Positions 12,153 to 19,492 of a stretch of DNA of 24,611 bases are shown here, in pieces (within the stretch, counting starts at the first letter, position 1; each line of letters opens with the position of its first letter). Made by a program: the position numbers and the translations under genes. The stretch is from positions 1 through 24,611 of IMG/VR virus record IMGVR_UViG_3300037264_000934; one strand, given 5' to 3'. The notes under the pieces were generated by a model. That model had not been told where the DNA came from, made no database searches, and worked only from the letters and a program-made list of their open reading frames with translations. The DNA comes from a virus.

Positions 12153-12533
12153 TTAGCCTCCTGCTATCGCCGCAATGATTTGGGAGACCCCGGCGACAAC
12201 CGCGACGACGATCGCCACCCACGCTCCCACCGGCAAACGGACTTTGACCCCGCCGTTCCCGAGAGCGTCTTTCACGGTTGCCATATCTGAGACCAGAGTA
12301 TCAACCTTGTCGACCAGACCGTCGTTACGGACCGCGGGCTGGTCAAACAGTTGAGGTACGGCGGCACCTTCGAGCACGTCAATGATCTGGTTCACATTCT
12401 TTTCTAGTTGGGTGTGCCGGTGGTTGGCGAGCCCAGCGTCGAGACGGGCGATCCCCGCAATCGCCTCCTCCATCTTCGGGTAAAGGTCGGCGGCCTCCAA
12501 GTCGTTGTTGCGGCGGCGGGGAGGGTCAGTCAT
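12153..12533 (-). CDS. membrane protein of the lysis cassette, 126 aa
   Basis: The N-terminal 100 residues are polar and helical (YPKMEEAIAGIARLDAGLA, QLEKNVNQIIDVLEG). The C-terminus has one clear transmembrane segment, residues about 102-124 (VGAWVAIVVAVVAGVSQIIA). A coiled-coil N-terminus with a single C-terminal span resembles XhlA-like phage lysis proteins. It sits immediately upstream of the endolysin. It may act as a holin partner or antiholin; the sequence does not separate these. Confidence 0.6.
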   Translation of the reverse strand: MTDPPRRRNNDLEAADLYPKMEEAIAGIARLDAGLANHRHTQLEKNVNQIIDVLEGAAVPQLFDQPAVRNDGLVDKVDTLVSDMATVKDALGNGGVKVRLPVGAWVAIVVAVVAGVSQIIAAIAGG

Positions 12534-12546
12534 CGGAGAGATTCTA

Positions 12547-12630
12547 TTAGGCGCCGAGCCAGGGATAGGGGTTGGGATCGTCGGGATCAGGTGCGAGCCT
12601 GTCTTCCAGCCAGCGCCAGAACCGTCTCAT
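12547..12630 (-). CDS. 27-aa Arg/Trp-rich small ORF
   Basis: An ATG overlaps the stop of the upstream gene as ATGA. The peptide begins MRRFWRWLEDRLAP and continues with a Pro/Asp-rich tail (DPDDPNPYPWLGA). The amphipathic basic-aromatic start suggests membrane or RNA contact. Similar tiny coupled ORFs appear elsewhere in this genome. No known family is recognised. It stands between a receptor-binding-like gene and the lysis cassette. Confidence 0.45.
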   Translation of the reverse strand: MRRFWRWLEDRLAPDPDDPNPYPWLGA

Positions 12631-13262
12631 AGGGCTTTGACCATGATCCAGGGGGTACTGATAGTCGCCTCATCTGCGGTGTCAGACGCCGACCACACCA
12701 ATTCAAACGTGTTGGACCCAGCGGTGAGCCCGGTCCTGTAATGGACTCGGAACGCCGAGGTGATATTGCTGGCCGGGTCGGATTCGTTATATGTCCCCCA
12801 GGCGGTTGAGGCGGCCACATCCAAAGCCCCAGCTCTCAAGATCTGATAGGAGAGTTGGACGTTGTTTCCAATGGTGTTGTGGTAGACGAACCGGGCGCCG
12901 AAGTAGACAATGGCGGAGGTGCCGGTGGTGAGGGTGACCGCTACCTCTTCTAGGTTCCCAACTTCGATCTCGGGTGAGTCAAACGGGACGAAAACGGCGG
13001 AGTCGCCTGTAGTGGTTGTCCCCGAATCGTAGCCCTGGTTTCTCCACACCGGGGCAGAACCAGTGGACACCAGTCGGTAGCCCGCCGCACCGAGCGCCAG
13101 GCGAGACCCCATCGAATTAGCAGCATCGGCATAGGGCAGATCCCCGGCCGTTGTCACCGTGGCCGCAGAAGTTTCCAAGAAGTTATCCCGAATGTGGGCG
13201 TTCATGGTGGCCGCCGAAGGATTCTCGCCGGTGACCCAAGTGCGCGGTGCGGTCCAGGCCAT
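12627..13262 (-). CDS. tail fibre / receptor-binding-like protein, 211 aa (paralog 2)
   Basis: The start MAWTAPRTWVTGENPSA followed by MNAHIRDNFLETSAATV is a signature of phage tail-tip proteins that begin by binding the tail. The rest is beta-rich with Thr/Ser/Gly repeats. The segment VQLSYQILRAGALDV and WGTYNESDPA are shared with the preceding gene, so the two are tandem paralogs that have diverged in their centre. The C-terminus ends TPWIMVKAL. It may form or decorate the receptor-binding fibre. The overlap with the upstream gene is TAATG. Confidence 0.65.
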   Translation of the reverse strand: MAWTAPRTWVTGENPSAATMNAHIRDNFLETSAATVTTAGDLPYADAANSMGSRLALGAAGYRLVSTGSAPVWRNQGYDSGTTTTGDSAVFVPFDSPEIEVGNLEEVAVTLTTGTSAIVYFGARFVYHNTIGNNVQLSYQILRAGALDVAASTAWGTYNESDPASNITSAFRVHYRTGLTAGSNTFELVWSASDTADEATISTPWIMVKAL

Positions 13263-13894
13263 TACAAACCTTCAACCACGATCCAGGGGGAACCAATCAC
13301 TCCCGCCGCCCCGGTAGAGACCAGAGCTTGAACCGTGAAGGTGTTGGTCCCAGTGGTGAGAGCGTTTTGGTAGTGGCCCCGTCCAGCACTGATCAGCGTC
13401 CCGGCCGGATCGGATTCGGTGACGGTCCCCCAAGTGTTCGACGAGGAGATCGAGGTCGCCCCCGACACCCGGTAGGAGAGTTGGACGTTCGACCCGAGAG
13501 TCGGATGGTCCACATATCTGGCACCGAAGAACACCATCGCCTGAGTGCCGGTCCCGACCGACACTGCCACTGTGGTACCCGTACCCCACAAGGCGTTAGA
13601 CAGGTCAGTGAACGAGGTAGGCCAGGCCGCCGCCGCGGTGTAAGTAGCGTCGCCGACTAGTCCGTCCGTGGCCCGCCAGGTGGGAGTGGTTCCATTGGAG
13701 ACGAACGTCCAGCCAGCAGTCCCGATCGCTATCCGAGACCCCATGCTGTTGGCTGCATCGGCGTAGGAGATGTCCCCCGCGGTGGTCACCGTGGCGGCCG
13801 AGGTCTCCAAGAAATTGTCCCGGACGTGGGTGTTGAGCAGGGCCGCCGTCACTGTTTCGCCGGTAACCCAAGTGCGCGGTGCGGCCCAGGCCAT
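13262..13894 (-). CDS. tail fibre / receptor-binding-like protein, 210 aa (paralog 1)
   Basis: The start (MAWAAPRTWVTGETVTAALL, then NTHVRDNFLETSAATVTTAG) is nearly the same as in the following gene. Residues about 40-55 (DISYADAANSMGSRIAIG) are also shared. The middle differs, and the end ESDPAGTLISAGRGHYQNAL aligns again. Beta-rich, low-complexity sequence fits a trimeric fibre or tip protein. It lies downstream of the tail-tip protein and a zinc-ribbon gene and begins as TGATG. Host-range determination is the likely role, by position. Confidence 0.65.
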   Translation of the reverse strand: MAWAAPRTWVTGETVTAALLNTHVRDNFLETSAATVTTAGDISYADAANSMGSRIAIGTAGWTFVSNGTTPTWRATDGLVGDATYTAAAAWPTSFTDLSNALWGTGTTVAVSVGTGTQAMVFFGARYVDHPTLGSNVQLSYRVSGATSISSSNTWGTVTESDPAGTLISAGRGHYQNALTTGTNTFTVQALVSTGAAGVIGSPWIVVEGL

Positions 13895-14196
13895 CAGACA
13901 CCCATGATCTGATTCTCGGCGTCCAGATCAGAAAGAGTCTCACCAGGATTCCAGTTCCGGGTAGACGGGACTTTGCGTGCCGAGACCACACGATCGATCT
14001 GCTCTCGTTCGTCGGGGAACACCACATCAGAAACGGTGCCGCACTCCGCACAATGCATCTTGTCCCGGTAGATCCCGTACTCCCGGCCGTCGCTCAGATG
14101 ACGAAGCTCGGGCCACACCCTTTCTGCCCCGGCACAGTACGGGACCGGACAGTCGGCCACCCACCGGCCCTGATTCAGATAGGCGGCCGCTTTCAT
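13894..14196 (-). CDS. zinc-ribbon protein of the tail operon, 100 aa
   Basis: Cysteine pairs DCPVPYC (residues 15-21) and HCAECG (48-53) can bind one zinc. Around them the chain is polar, ending in an acidic C-terminus (LSDLDAENQIMGV). Proteins of this form recur in actinophage tail regions, without known function. It overlaps the tail-tip gene by ATGA and the receptor-binding-like gene by TGATG. It may help fold or assemble tail-tip proteins. Confidence 0.6.
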   Translation of the reverse strand: MKAAAYLNQGRWVADCPVPYCAGAERVWPELRHLSDGREYGIYRDKMHCAECGTVSDVVFPDEREQIDRVVSARKVPSTRNWNPGETLSDLDAENQIMGV

Positions 14197-15389
14197 GCCA
14201 GTACCGTACCCGTGCCCAGGTCGTCGGTTGAGCCAACCTGCCAGTAGCCCATAGTCTCCCTAGTGGACAACGGCCCTAGCGTGTAGGAGGTCACCCACTC
14301 CTTTCCCGGTGTGAACACATGGCTGATCCCTTCAACGGAAACCACTTCGTTGAAGTTGGAGCCCGACCCGATCGGGTTGTGTTTCACCCGCACCAGATCC
14401 CTCAAGTCCAAGTCCAAGACCTGGGGCCAGAGATCGGTGTCAGAACGGGGCACGACAGTCAGGGATTCCAGCCGGGGCGTGATGTTGGCGTAAACATCCA
14501 CCATCCATTCCGCCAGGTTCAAGGCTTCATTGTCGTTGGAGAACGGCCCGGTGAAAGGGAAGGTCCGGCGCCAGTTGGAGTCGATGGAGCCGGTGTCCTC
14601 GGATTCTTGGGTGACCGCCGTGCCGGTAGTGGAGCGGGTGATCTTGGCCTCGTTCCACAGGTAGTCATCGTTGTAGACAGGGACGATGTCCACAAACGGC
14701 AACTCAGTGGAACCACCGCCGAACACCGCCTGCGGAGTGGTGACCCCCGAGAAGTGGGTCCGAGTGTGGTAGGTGACGTTCCCGTTGGCCGAGAGGAACA
14801 CTGTCCCGAAGTCGCATTGCGCCACGTCCCGCATATGGGACAAGGCCGGGGTCCCTACCGCCACGGTCCCGGCTGCGATGGTGACCAGCCCGGTTTCCAG
14901 GGTGCGCCGAGACGAGTTCCAGCCCACTGCGTTGAGCACCGTCCCGATCCGGGCGTCGGCCAACTGGCTGGCATAGGTGGAACCGGCGTCGAGGGATTGC
15001 AGCGCCTTGGACTCGTCGACACAACTCAGGGTGACCACCGAATCCTTGCCCATCTCCGGGTAGGTGACATCCCAGGATTCTGCGATCCCCCGGTACAGGT
15101 GGTAGGTGGTCGCTGAATGGACCGCCTTGATTCGGATCGGGGTCGAGACCTTCACGTTGGGGTCGTAAGGGCTTCCGGTGTTGTTGGGGTCGAACCGCCC
15201 GTCCCGGTTGTCCAAGGTGATGACCGCGGCTCCGGCGTCGAACTCGGAGAACAACGCGGACCGGCCCCGGCTGATGTCCACCGTTTTCGCGTAAGTGTCG
15301 ATCGAAGTCCATGACCCCCCGGTGGCCGAAGGCAGGGTGCCGAACCGGGCTTCGATGGAGAAGGTGACTGAAGCGTCAAACCGGCTCAC
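14193..15389 (-). CDS. minor tail / tail-tip protein, 398 aa
   Basis: The GTG start overlaps the tape measure stop as GTGA. The N-terminal part (SIEARFGTLP, then DISRGRSALFSEFDAGAAVI and LDNRDGRFDPNNTGSPYDPN) is a typical beta-sandwich of tail-tip proteins. The middle has DAGSTYASQLADARIGTVL, and the C-terminal half ends in a beta domain with LDLRDLVRVKHNPIGSG and TPGKEWVTSYTLGPLS, as in baseplate hub proteins. It would cap the tail tube and contact the host. The position directly after the tape measure agrees. Confidence 0.75.
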   Translation of the reverse strand: MSRFDASVTFSIEARFGTLPSATGGSWTSIDTYAKTVDISRGRSALFSEFDAGAAVITLDNRDGRFDPNNTGSPYDPNVKVSTPIRIKAVHSATTYHLYRGIAESWDVTYPEMGKDSVVTLSCVDESKALQSLDAGSTYASQLADARIGTVLNAVGWNSSRRTLETGLVTIAAGTVAVGTPALSHMRDVAQCDFGTVFLSANGNVTYHTRTHFSGVTTPQAVFGGGSTELPFVDIVPVYNDDYLWNEAKITRSTTGTAVTQESEDTGSIDSNWRRTFPFTGPFSNDNEALNLAEWMVDVYANITPRLESLTVVPRSDTDLWPQVLDLDLRDLVRVKHNPIGSGSNFNEVVSVEGISHVFTPGKEWVTSYTLGPLSTRETMGYWQVGSTDDLGTGTVLA

Positions 15390-17080
15390 CTCGGACCACC
15401 ACGACGTTCCAACACCACAAGGTCGTCACGGACAATCCGGGCCAAAGTCTTACCGTCAAGTTGAAGTTGAACGATCAACGGCCGACCGGAGACTCCGCCG
15501 CCGAGTTGGTTGTTGGGGATGATCTGTCCCGCCACGTCAGGAACGAAGGCTTCCGGACCTCGCTCGCCGACGAGTCCCAGCCGGCCAGGGTTCATATGCC
15601 CGCCATGCTGGAATTGGCCGACCCTCGGAGTCAGTATCGGGGCGCCGGTCCTCGAGTCGAACCGAATCGGGTTTCTGAGGGGAGTGGCGTTGTAGTCCAG
15701 CATAGAATCGATGATGAGCCTGATGGCTTCCTCGGTTAACCCGGCGGCTCTCATCATGTTCTCCAACGCGGTCGTTGATTCTCCAGAACTCTCGGCAAAC
15801 AGCAAGCCCGCTGCTTCGGCCTCGAATTGGGCGTCGGCCAGGTCTAGTGCAGCCTGCATGGTGGCATAGGATTTCGGGCCAGAGTCGACCAGAGCATCGG
15901 TATAAGCCTTCTGCGCTTCGGCCAGGTTTTGAGAAGCGTCGAACAGGGCGAAGGCAGGGTCGGCGGCGGCTCGCATCTCGTCCGAGAACTCATCGAGTGC
16001 CCCTGTCGCTGCTTCCACTTCCTCCCGAAGCGGATGGATGCCTTTGCTCCTGGCCGCCTGAGCGGCACGGACAAGCTCGTCCTCAAGTTGCTCGTCCATT
16101 TCGGCGATGGCCTCGTTGCTGAACCCGAGCGAGCGCAACAACTCGTCGTCGGCGTCCCGCATTTTCAACAGTTCCTCGATGGAAAGGTCGAGATGGGGAG
16201 CAAGATCTCCGAACGACTGGCCGAATTGATGCATGATGGTGATAGCGGCAGCGGCGGTGTCGGCAACCACTCCAACCCGAAGCTCGAACAGTTGAAGCGC
16301 CTTCTGAGCATCCGACCCTTCACCCCACACAATGCCGACCTCTTGAGCACCCATAGCCAAGCGCCCCAAAGCATCAATGACGAAGATCCCGACCCCCTCT
16401 TTCGCTTCATCGAACGCGACCTTGAACCGTCGCATCGCTCCTTCCCCGGTGGCGGCGGCAGCCTCGGTCGCCCCGCCCATCGTCCGGTGGGCCTCCTGCA
16501 ATACTTCATCGAAGTCAAGGACCGCGCCCTCAGCATCCTTGGTTGCTACCCCCATCCGACCGAGGGCGGTCACGTTCCCCAGCGCCGCCTTGCCTATGGC
16601 TCTGGTCACCGATTCGAGGGGGACACCTTTCGCGGTGGCAATGTCCATCGCGATGCCCATCGTCTCCTGGGCTTTTTCCAGGTCTCCGGTGGTACGGACC
16701 AGTTCGGCTAGAGCTGGCCGGAGTTCGTCGTCGGCTATTCCGGTCGCCCGCTGGGTTGTGTCAATGAACTTCTCGGTGGCTTCGACTTCGGCCTCGGTCG
16801 CCCCGACCGTGTTCTCTAAGGCGAGCTTTAGTTGTACCTGAGCCGCCTCATCTTCGAGTGCCGCCTGCGTGGCGTCCTTGAGGAACCCGACCATCTGCGA
16901 ACCGACGAAAGCGGCGCCGGCCAGTTTGGCGGCACCGGCCATGCCGGAGAATCCCTTGCCGGTGGTCTTGGTAGCCCGGTCTACATCGCCGAGCTTCCGT
17001 TTGGCCCCGTTCATCGCCCGGTCGAAATCCCGGACATCGCCCTCAAGACGTGCTACCAGCGTGGCGATTTCAGTAGCCAT
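15386..17080 (-). CDS. tape measure protein, 564 aa
   Basis: This is a long helical protein with an N-terminus typical of tape measures (VARLEGDVRDFDRAMNGAKR, then GDVDRATKTTGKGFS and GLLFAESSG later). Residues about 50-70 (AAKLAGAAFVGSQMVGFLK) are hydrophobic. The C-terminus has VGERGPEAFVPDVAGQIIPN, a motif common in tape measure ends. With about 1.5 Angstrom of tail per residue the tail would be near 85 nm, an estimate only. It overlaps the chaperone extension as TGATG and the next gene as GTGA. Confidence 0.9.
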   Translation of the reverse strand: MATEIATLVARLEGDVRDFDRAMNGAKRKLGDVDRATKTTGKGFSGMAGAAKLAGAAFVGSQMVGFLKDATQAALEDEAAQVQLKLALENTVGATEAEVEATEKFIDTTQRATGIADDELRPALAELVRTTGDLEKAQETMGIAMDIATAKGVPLESVTRAIGKAALGNVTALGRMGVATKDAEGAVLDFDEVLQEAHRTMGGATEAAAATGEGAMRRFKVAFDEAKEGVGIFVIDALGRLAMGAQEVGIVWGEGSDAQKALQLFELRVGVVADTAAAAITIMHQFGQSFGDLAPHLDLSIEELLKMRDADDELLRSLGFSNEAIAEMDEQLEDELVRAAQAARSKGIHPLREEVEAATGALDEFSDEMRAAADPAFALFDASQNLAEAQKAYTDALVDSGPKSYATMQAALDLADAQFEAEAAGLLFAESSGESTTALENMMRAAGLTEEAIRLIIDSMLDYNATPLRNPIRFDSRTGAPILTPRVGQFQHGGHMNPGRLGLVGERGPEAFVPDVAGQIIPNNQLGGGVSGRPLIVQLQLDGKTLARIVRDDLVVLERRGGPR

Positions 17081-17253
17081 CAGAGTTTGCCCTTCCGACG
17101 TTTCTGGCGGTCACGTTCCTTGCGCTGCTCGTCGGCGGAGAGCGAGTAATGAGCGAACCATTCCAGAAGTTCGGCGGCGGGCATCTCGGTTTCGAGTTGA
17201 TGGACGGTCATGCCCAACCGTTCCGCTAGTCGGAAGAGGTCTCGGCGCCGGCT
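17080..17253 (-). CDS. tail assembly chaperone, -1 frameshift extension
   Basis: If ribosomes slip back by one base at 17253, translation continues through SRRRDLFRLAERLGMTVHQL to a stop at 17080, adding 57 residues. The extension (AAELLEWFAHYSLSADEQ, then a basic end) matches the usual second domain of tail chaperones (lambda gpT-like). The fused product would be 174 residues. An internal ATG at 17211 could start a 43-aa peptide, but the fused form is what this family makes. It ends in the TGATG overlap with the tape measure gene. Confidence 0.8.
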   Translation of the reverse strand, partial: SRRRDLFRLAERLGMTVHQLETEMPAAELLEWFAHYSLSADEQRKERDRQKRRKGKL

Positions 17254-17603
17254 TTTCCCAAGACCACCTTCTCCTCATCCACATCACCGAGGCCGGCGGC
17301 TCGATTGGCTGCGGCCAGGAGTACCTGGAAGGCAGAAGATGATTTAGTGAGGAGGGTGTCCCGGTCGGCGGGGTCGAAGATTCTCTCGTCGGTGTCCGGA
17401 TCGTAGGTGGTGGCGATCACCGTTTCTACCGCGAGGAGCTGGCCGTTGAGGTCCCCATTTGGTTTCCGGCATTTCTCCAACAGCTCATACTGCTCTTTCA
17501 CGGTCTTGGACTTGACCTTTACCTTGACCTTCCATTCGGGGATATCGACGATCTCGAAGCCGATGTCGTCGGCTCCCAGGATGGTGTCTCGCAGTTTGCT
17601 CAT
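17226..17603 (-). CDS. tail assembly chaperone (0-frame product), 125 aa
   Basis: A strong ribosome site AAGGAGG lies 4 nt before the ATG. The protein has an N-terminal beta region (IGFEIVDIPEWKVKVKVKSK) and helices (TVKEQYELLEKCRKPNGD), with a conserved end before the frameshift. Sequence VVLGK is encoded by the slippery region, and the normal frame stops 9 codons later. Such chaperones bind the tape measure during tail assembly and are made as a short and a long product. Position between tail tube and tape measure fits. Confidence 0.85.
   Translation of the reverse strand: MSKLRDTILGADDIGFEIVDIPEWKVKVKVKSKTVKEQYELLEKCRKPNGDLNGQLLAVETVIATTYDPDTDERIFDPADRDTLLTKSSSAFQVLLAAANRAAGLGDVDEEKVVLGKAGAETSSD
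17253..17259 (-). promoter_or_regulatory. G GGA AAA slippery heptamer for -1 frameshift
   Basis: On the minus strand the sequence is TTG GGA AAA GCC in the 0 frame, so the heptamer G GGA AAA has the X XXY YYZ form and differs in one base from lambda's GGGAAAG. The -1 frame is open for 57 codons and encodes the second half of a tail chaperone. I saw no clear stimulatory stem-loop, although GC-rich DNA follows. Confidence 0.8.
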
Positions 17604-17612
17604 AGGGCCTCC

Positions 17613-18269
17613 TTAGTTGGTCGAATAGTAGAGAGGCCCCGTTATCTGAAGCTCTACATCCTCGGTCAGGTTGTCATCAACCGGCGCCGCATAGGAGTCC
17701 GCCGAAACGTAGGCGTAGCCCTCATACTTGTTGTCGTTGTCGGTGACCAGTTCCACGATGAAAGCTGATTCGAGGTTGAGCCGGTCCCAGAACACCGGCC
17801 CGGTAGCCGTAGAAACCAGTCGTCCCAGCGAAGCCGAGGCCTGGGACAGTCCCGGGAGGAAGCGTCGCCATTGGGTATTGGCCGTCGAAGTGGAGAAAGT
17901 GGTCACGTCCAACATATCCACTTCGGCGTCCACCGACCAGGATTTCCCACCGGCCAGATACGATGCGGTGTGGGTCACGGCGTCGATGGTGTAGGTCCCG
18001 GTGGAAGGGTCGCCGGAACGCCAGTTGAAAATGCCCCGGACATAGTTGATGTCGTACAGTGTCGCCGACTGCTGGGAGGCTCCCCGCCACACCTTGAACG
18101 CGGTAGACGAGGCGGTGATGTCGAAATGGCGTTTGCCGGTGTCGTTGATCTGGACGTACCCGGTGTTGGTCCCCGCCCCGGTGCTTCGAGTGGAAGCGTT
18201 GTCAGTGGAGGAGGTGCCCACCACTGAGGTGTAGCGAACCTTCGAGCTTTTCCCGGAGACCTCGGCCAT
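17613..18269 (-). CDS. major tail tube protein, 218 aa (longer paralog)
   Basis: The N-terminus (MAEVSGKSSKVRYTSVVG) and the block VDMLDVTTFSTSTANTQWRR, then FLPGLSQASASLGRLV, are shared with the preceding gene (MAELSGKNAEVTYKAG and the same VDMLDVTTFST block). This one carries an extra beta-rich part of about 80 residues. It begins directly after the upstream stop (TAA ATG). The tail tube is built of hexamer rings of such a protein. Which paralog forms the main tube is not known; one may be a minor ring. Confidence 0.75.
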   Translation of the reverse strand: MAEVSGKSSKVRYTSVVGTSSTDNASTRSTGAGTNTGYVQINDTGKRHFDITASSTAFKVWRGASQQSATLYDINYVRGIFNWRSGDPSTGTYTIDAVTHTASYLAGGKSWSVDAEVDMLDVTTFSTSTANTQWRRFLPGLSQASASLGRLVSTATGPVFWDRLNLESAFIVELVTDNDNKYEGYAYVSADSYAAPVDDNLTEDVELQITGPLYYSTN

Positions 18270-18674
18270 TTATGTCGCCGTGGAGTAGGACAACGCTCCG
18301 GTCCCCTGGAACCCGCAGGTCACCTCGACCTTGCCGTCGACTGCAGCCGACACATTGTGGGTTTGCCACCACACCTGTCCGGTGAACTTCGCTCCGCCCA
18401 TCTTGTCCATAAACAACTGGATGGAGCCGGTGGCCGGGGTCAGGGTGTTGTTGCGGATGTTGTTCAATGCGGTGGAGGCGGCGTCGAAGTTGCCTCCCGC
18501 CGAACCGGTCCAGGCTGACAGCCCGGTGATGAAATCCCGCCATTGCAGAGTGCCCGTCGAGAAGGTGGTCACGTCCAACATGTCCACTGTGGGGTCTATG
18601 GACCAGGTGTCGAAGATGAGCACCGACCCGGCCTTGTAGGTGACCTCGGCATTCTTCCCGGATAGTTCAGCCAT
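18270..18674 (-). CDS. tail tube protein, 134 aa (shorter paralog)
   Basis: A ribosome site GAAGGAGAAGG precedes the start. The motif VDMLDVTTFSTGTLQWRDF followed by ITGLSAWTGSAGGNFD is typical of tail tube proteins, and the protein ends GFQGTGALSYST. The length of 134 residues is near the minimum for a tube subunit. The next gene is a longer relative. The strong ribosome site suggests high expression, which fits a main tube subunit. Confidence 0.75.
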   Translation of the reverse strand: MAELSGKNAEVTYKAGSVLIFDTWSIDPTVDMLDVTTFSTGTLQWRDFITGLSAWTGSAGGNFDAASTALNNIRNNTLTPATGSIQLFMDKMGGAKFTGQVWWQTHNVSAAVDGKVEVTCGFQGTGALSYSTAT

Positions 18675-18699
18675 TCCTTCTCCTTCGCTTCAACTTAGT

Positions 18700-18888
18700 T
18701 TAGGTGCTGTAAGCCATCGAGTATTGCACCTGTTCCACGACCAGCTCCTGCACCCTCCGGCAACGGTGGCATTTCACTTCCAACCGGCCGTCCATTCGGG
18801 TTTCGGTGGACACCCGGAACAGGATGCCGCCACACACCCCAGTCTTGTGCGAGCCTGCCGATAGCTGACAGCGGTACTCCCTCCACAT
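18700..18888 (-). CDS. Com-like zinc-finger protein, 62 aa
   Basis: ATG 18888 overlaps the upstream stop as TGATG. The segment CGGILFRVSTETRMDGRLEV is followed by KCHRCRR, as in Mu Com, where a zinc knuckle unmasks the mom ribosome site. Cysteines C7, C19, C40 and C43 are possible zinc ligands, but the first pair is split by an insertion. It lies in the tail operon, 14 kb from the Mom-like gene. It could regulate translation of that gene or have been reused. The alternative frame at 18695-18886 lacks these features. Confidence 0.6.
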   Translation of the reverse strand: MWREYRCQLSAGSHKTGVCGGILFRVSTETRMDGRLEVKCHRCRRVQELVVEQVQYSMAYST

Positions 18889-19067
18889 CACGTTGACTCC
18901 ATGACGACCAGAGCGAAAGTGTCGACCAGTTGCTCGGCGCCCCTCCGGGTGAAACCGGCTTCCACTAGTTGACCGCGGAACATCCCCAACAGTTCAGCCA
19001 ACCTCCGCAACGGAGCTTCCGCCTGTTCCAGACGATGCACCAAGACAGGATCGATCTCGGCTTGCAT
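18888..19067 (-). CDS. hypothetical helical protein, 59 aa
   Basis: The ATG at 19067 overlaps the tail terminator stop as TGATG. The sequence is mainly helical (DPVLVHRLEQAEAPLRRLAE, then MFRGQLVEAGFTRRGAEQLV) and slightly acidic. I do not recognise it. It sits between tail terminator and Com-like genes and may be an assembly accessory protein. Confidence 0.55.
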   Translation of the reverse strand: MQAEIDPVLVHRLEQAEAPLRRLAELLGMFRGQLVEAGFTRRGAEQLVDTFALVVMEST

Positions 19068-19492
19068 CACACGGCCTTCGTTATGAGGTAATTGCAGGCC
19101 ACCAGATAGCGGTCGTTCTCGTCCCGTTGCAGAAAGAACGGGGCCTGCGCCGCTGAGATGTCGTGGTACAGCTTCCCGGTGGAGGTCGGAAGGTTCCGTC
19201 CCGCCAGACCATCCAGAAGGGTGTAGATGGTCTGCGCTCGGGTGCGGGCCGTCTGATACGAAGTGGACCGGGAGATGGCCTGCACCGAAGGACGTTCCAT
19301 CGCCACCCGAGCCGAATATTGGGCGGTGGAGAAGGTGTAGACGTTCTCGATGCCCGGAGTCTCGTAGAGGACCGTGGCCGTGTTCGGCACCGCCGCATTG
19401 TCCAAGAACAACGCTTTGAACAGGTTGGTCCCGACCGCGAACGAAGTGGACGAAGTGTCGATCCAGGAGGCGAGGTCGTCAAGGACCGCCAT
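19067..19492 (-). CDS. tail terminator / minor capsid-like protein, 141 aa
   Basis: The ATG at 19492 overlaps the previous stop as TGATG. The chain starts VLDDLASWIDTSS, has ALFLDNAAVPNTATVLYETP and then MERPSVQAISRSTSYQTART and IYTLLDGLAG, ending with a beta segment (PFFLQRDENDRYLVACNYLI). This pattern is that of phage tail terminators and tail completion proteins, which cap the tail tube at the head side. Order within the operon supports the call, before the tail tube genes. Confidence 0.65.
   Translation of the reverse strand: MAVLDDLASWIDTSSTSFAVGTNLFKALFLDNAAVPNTATVLYETPGIENVYTFSTAQYSARVAMERPSVQAISRSTSYQTARTRAQTIYTLLDGLAGRNLPTSTGKLYHDISAAQAPFFLQRDENDRYLVACNYLITKAV

Noticed and set aside
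14319-15116. 265-aa plus-strand frame
   Set aside because: It lies antisense to the tail-tip gene, has no domain, and is typical of long shadow frames in GC-rich DNA.
15929-16711. 260-aa plus-strand frame
   Set aside because: It is antisense to the tape measure gene and has no recognisable features.
18695-18886. 63-aa minus frame overlapping the Com-like gene
   Set aside because: It lacks the Cys pattern and the stop/start coupling; the other frame has both.
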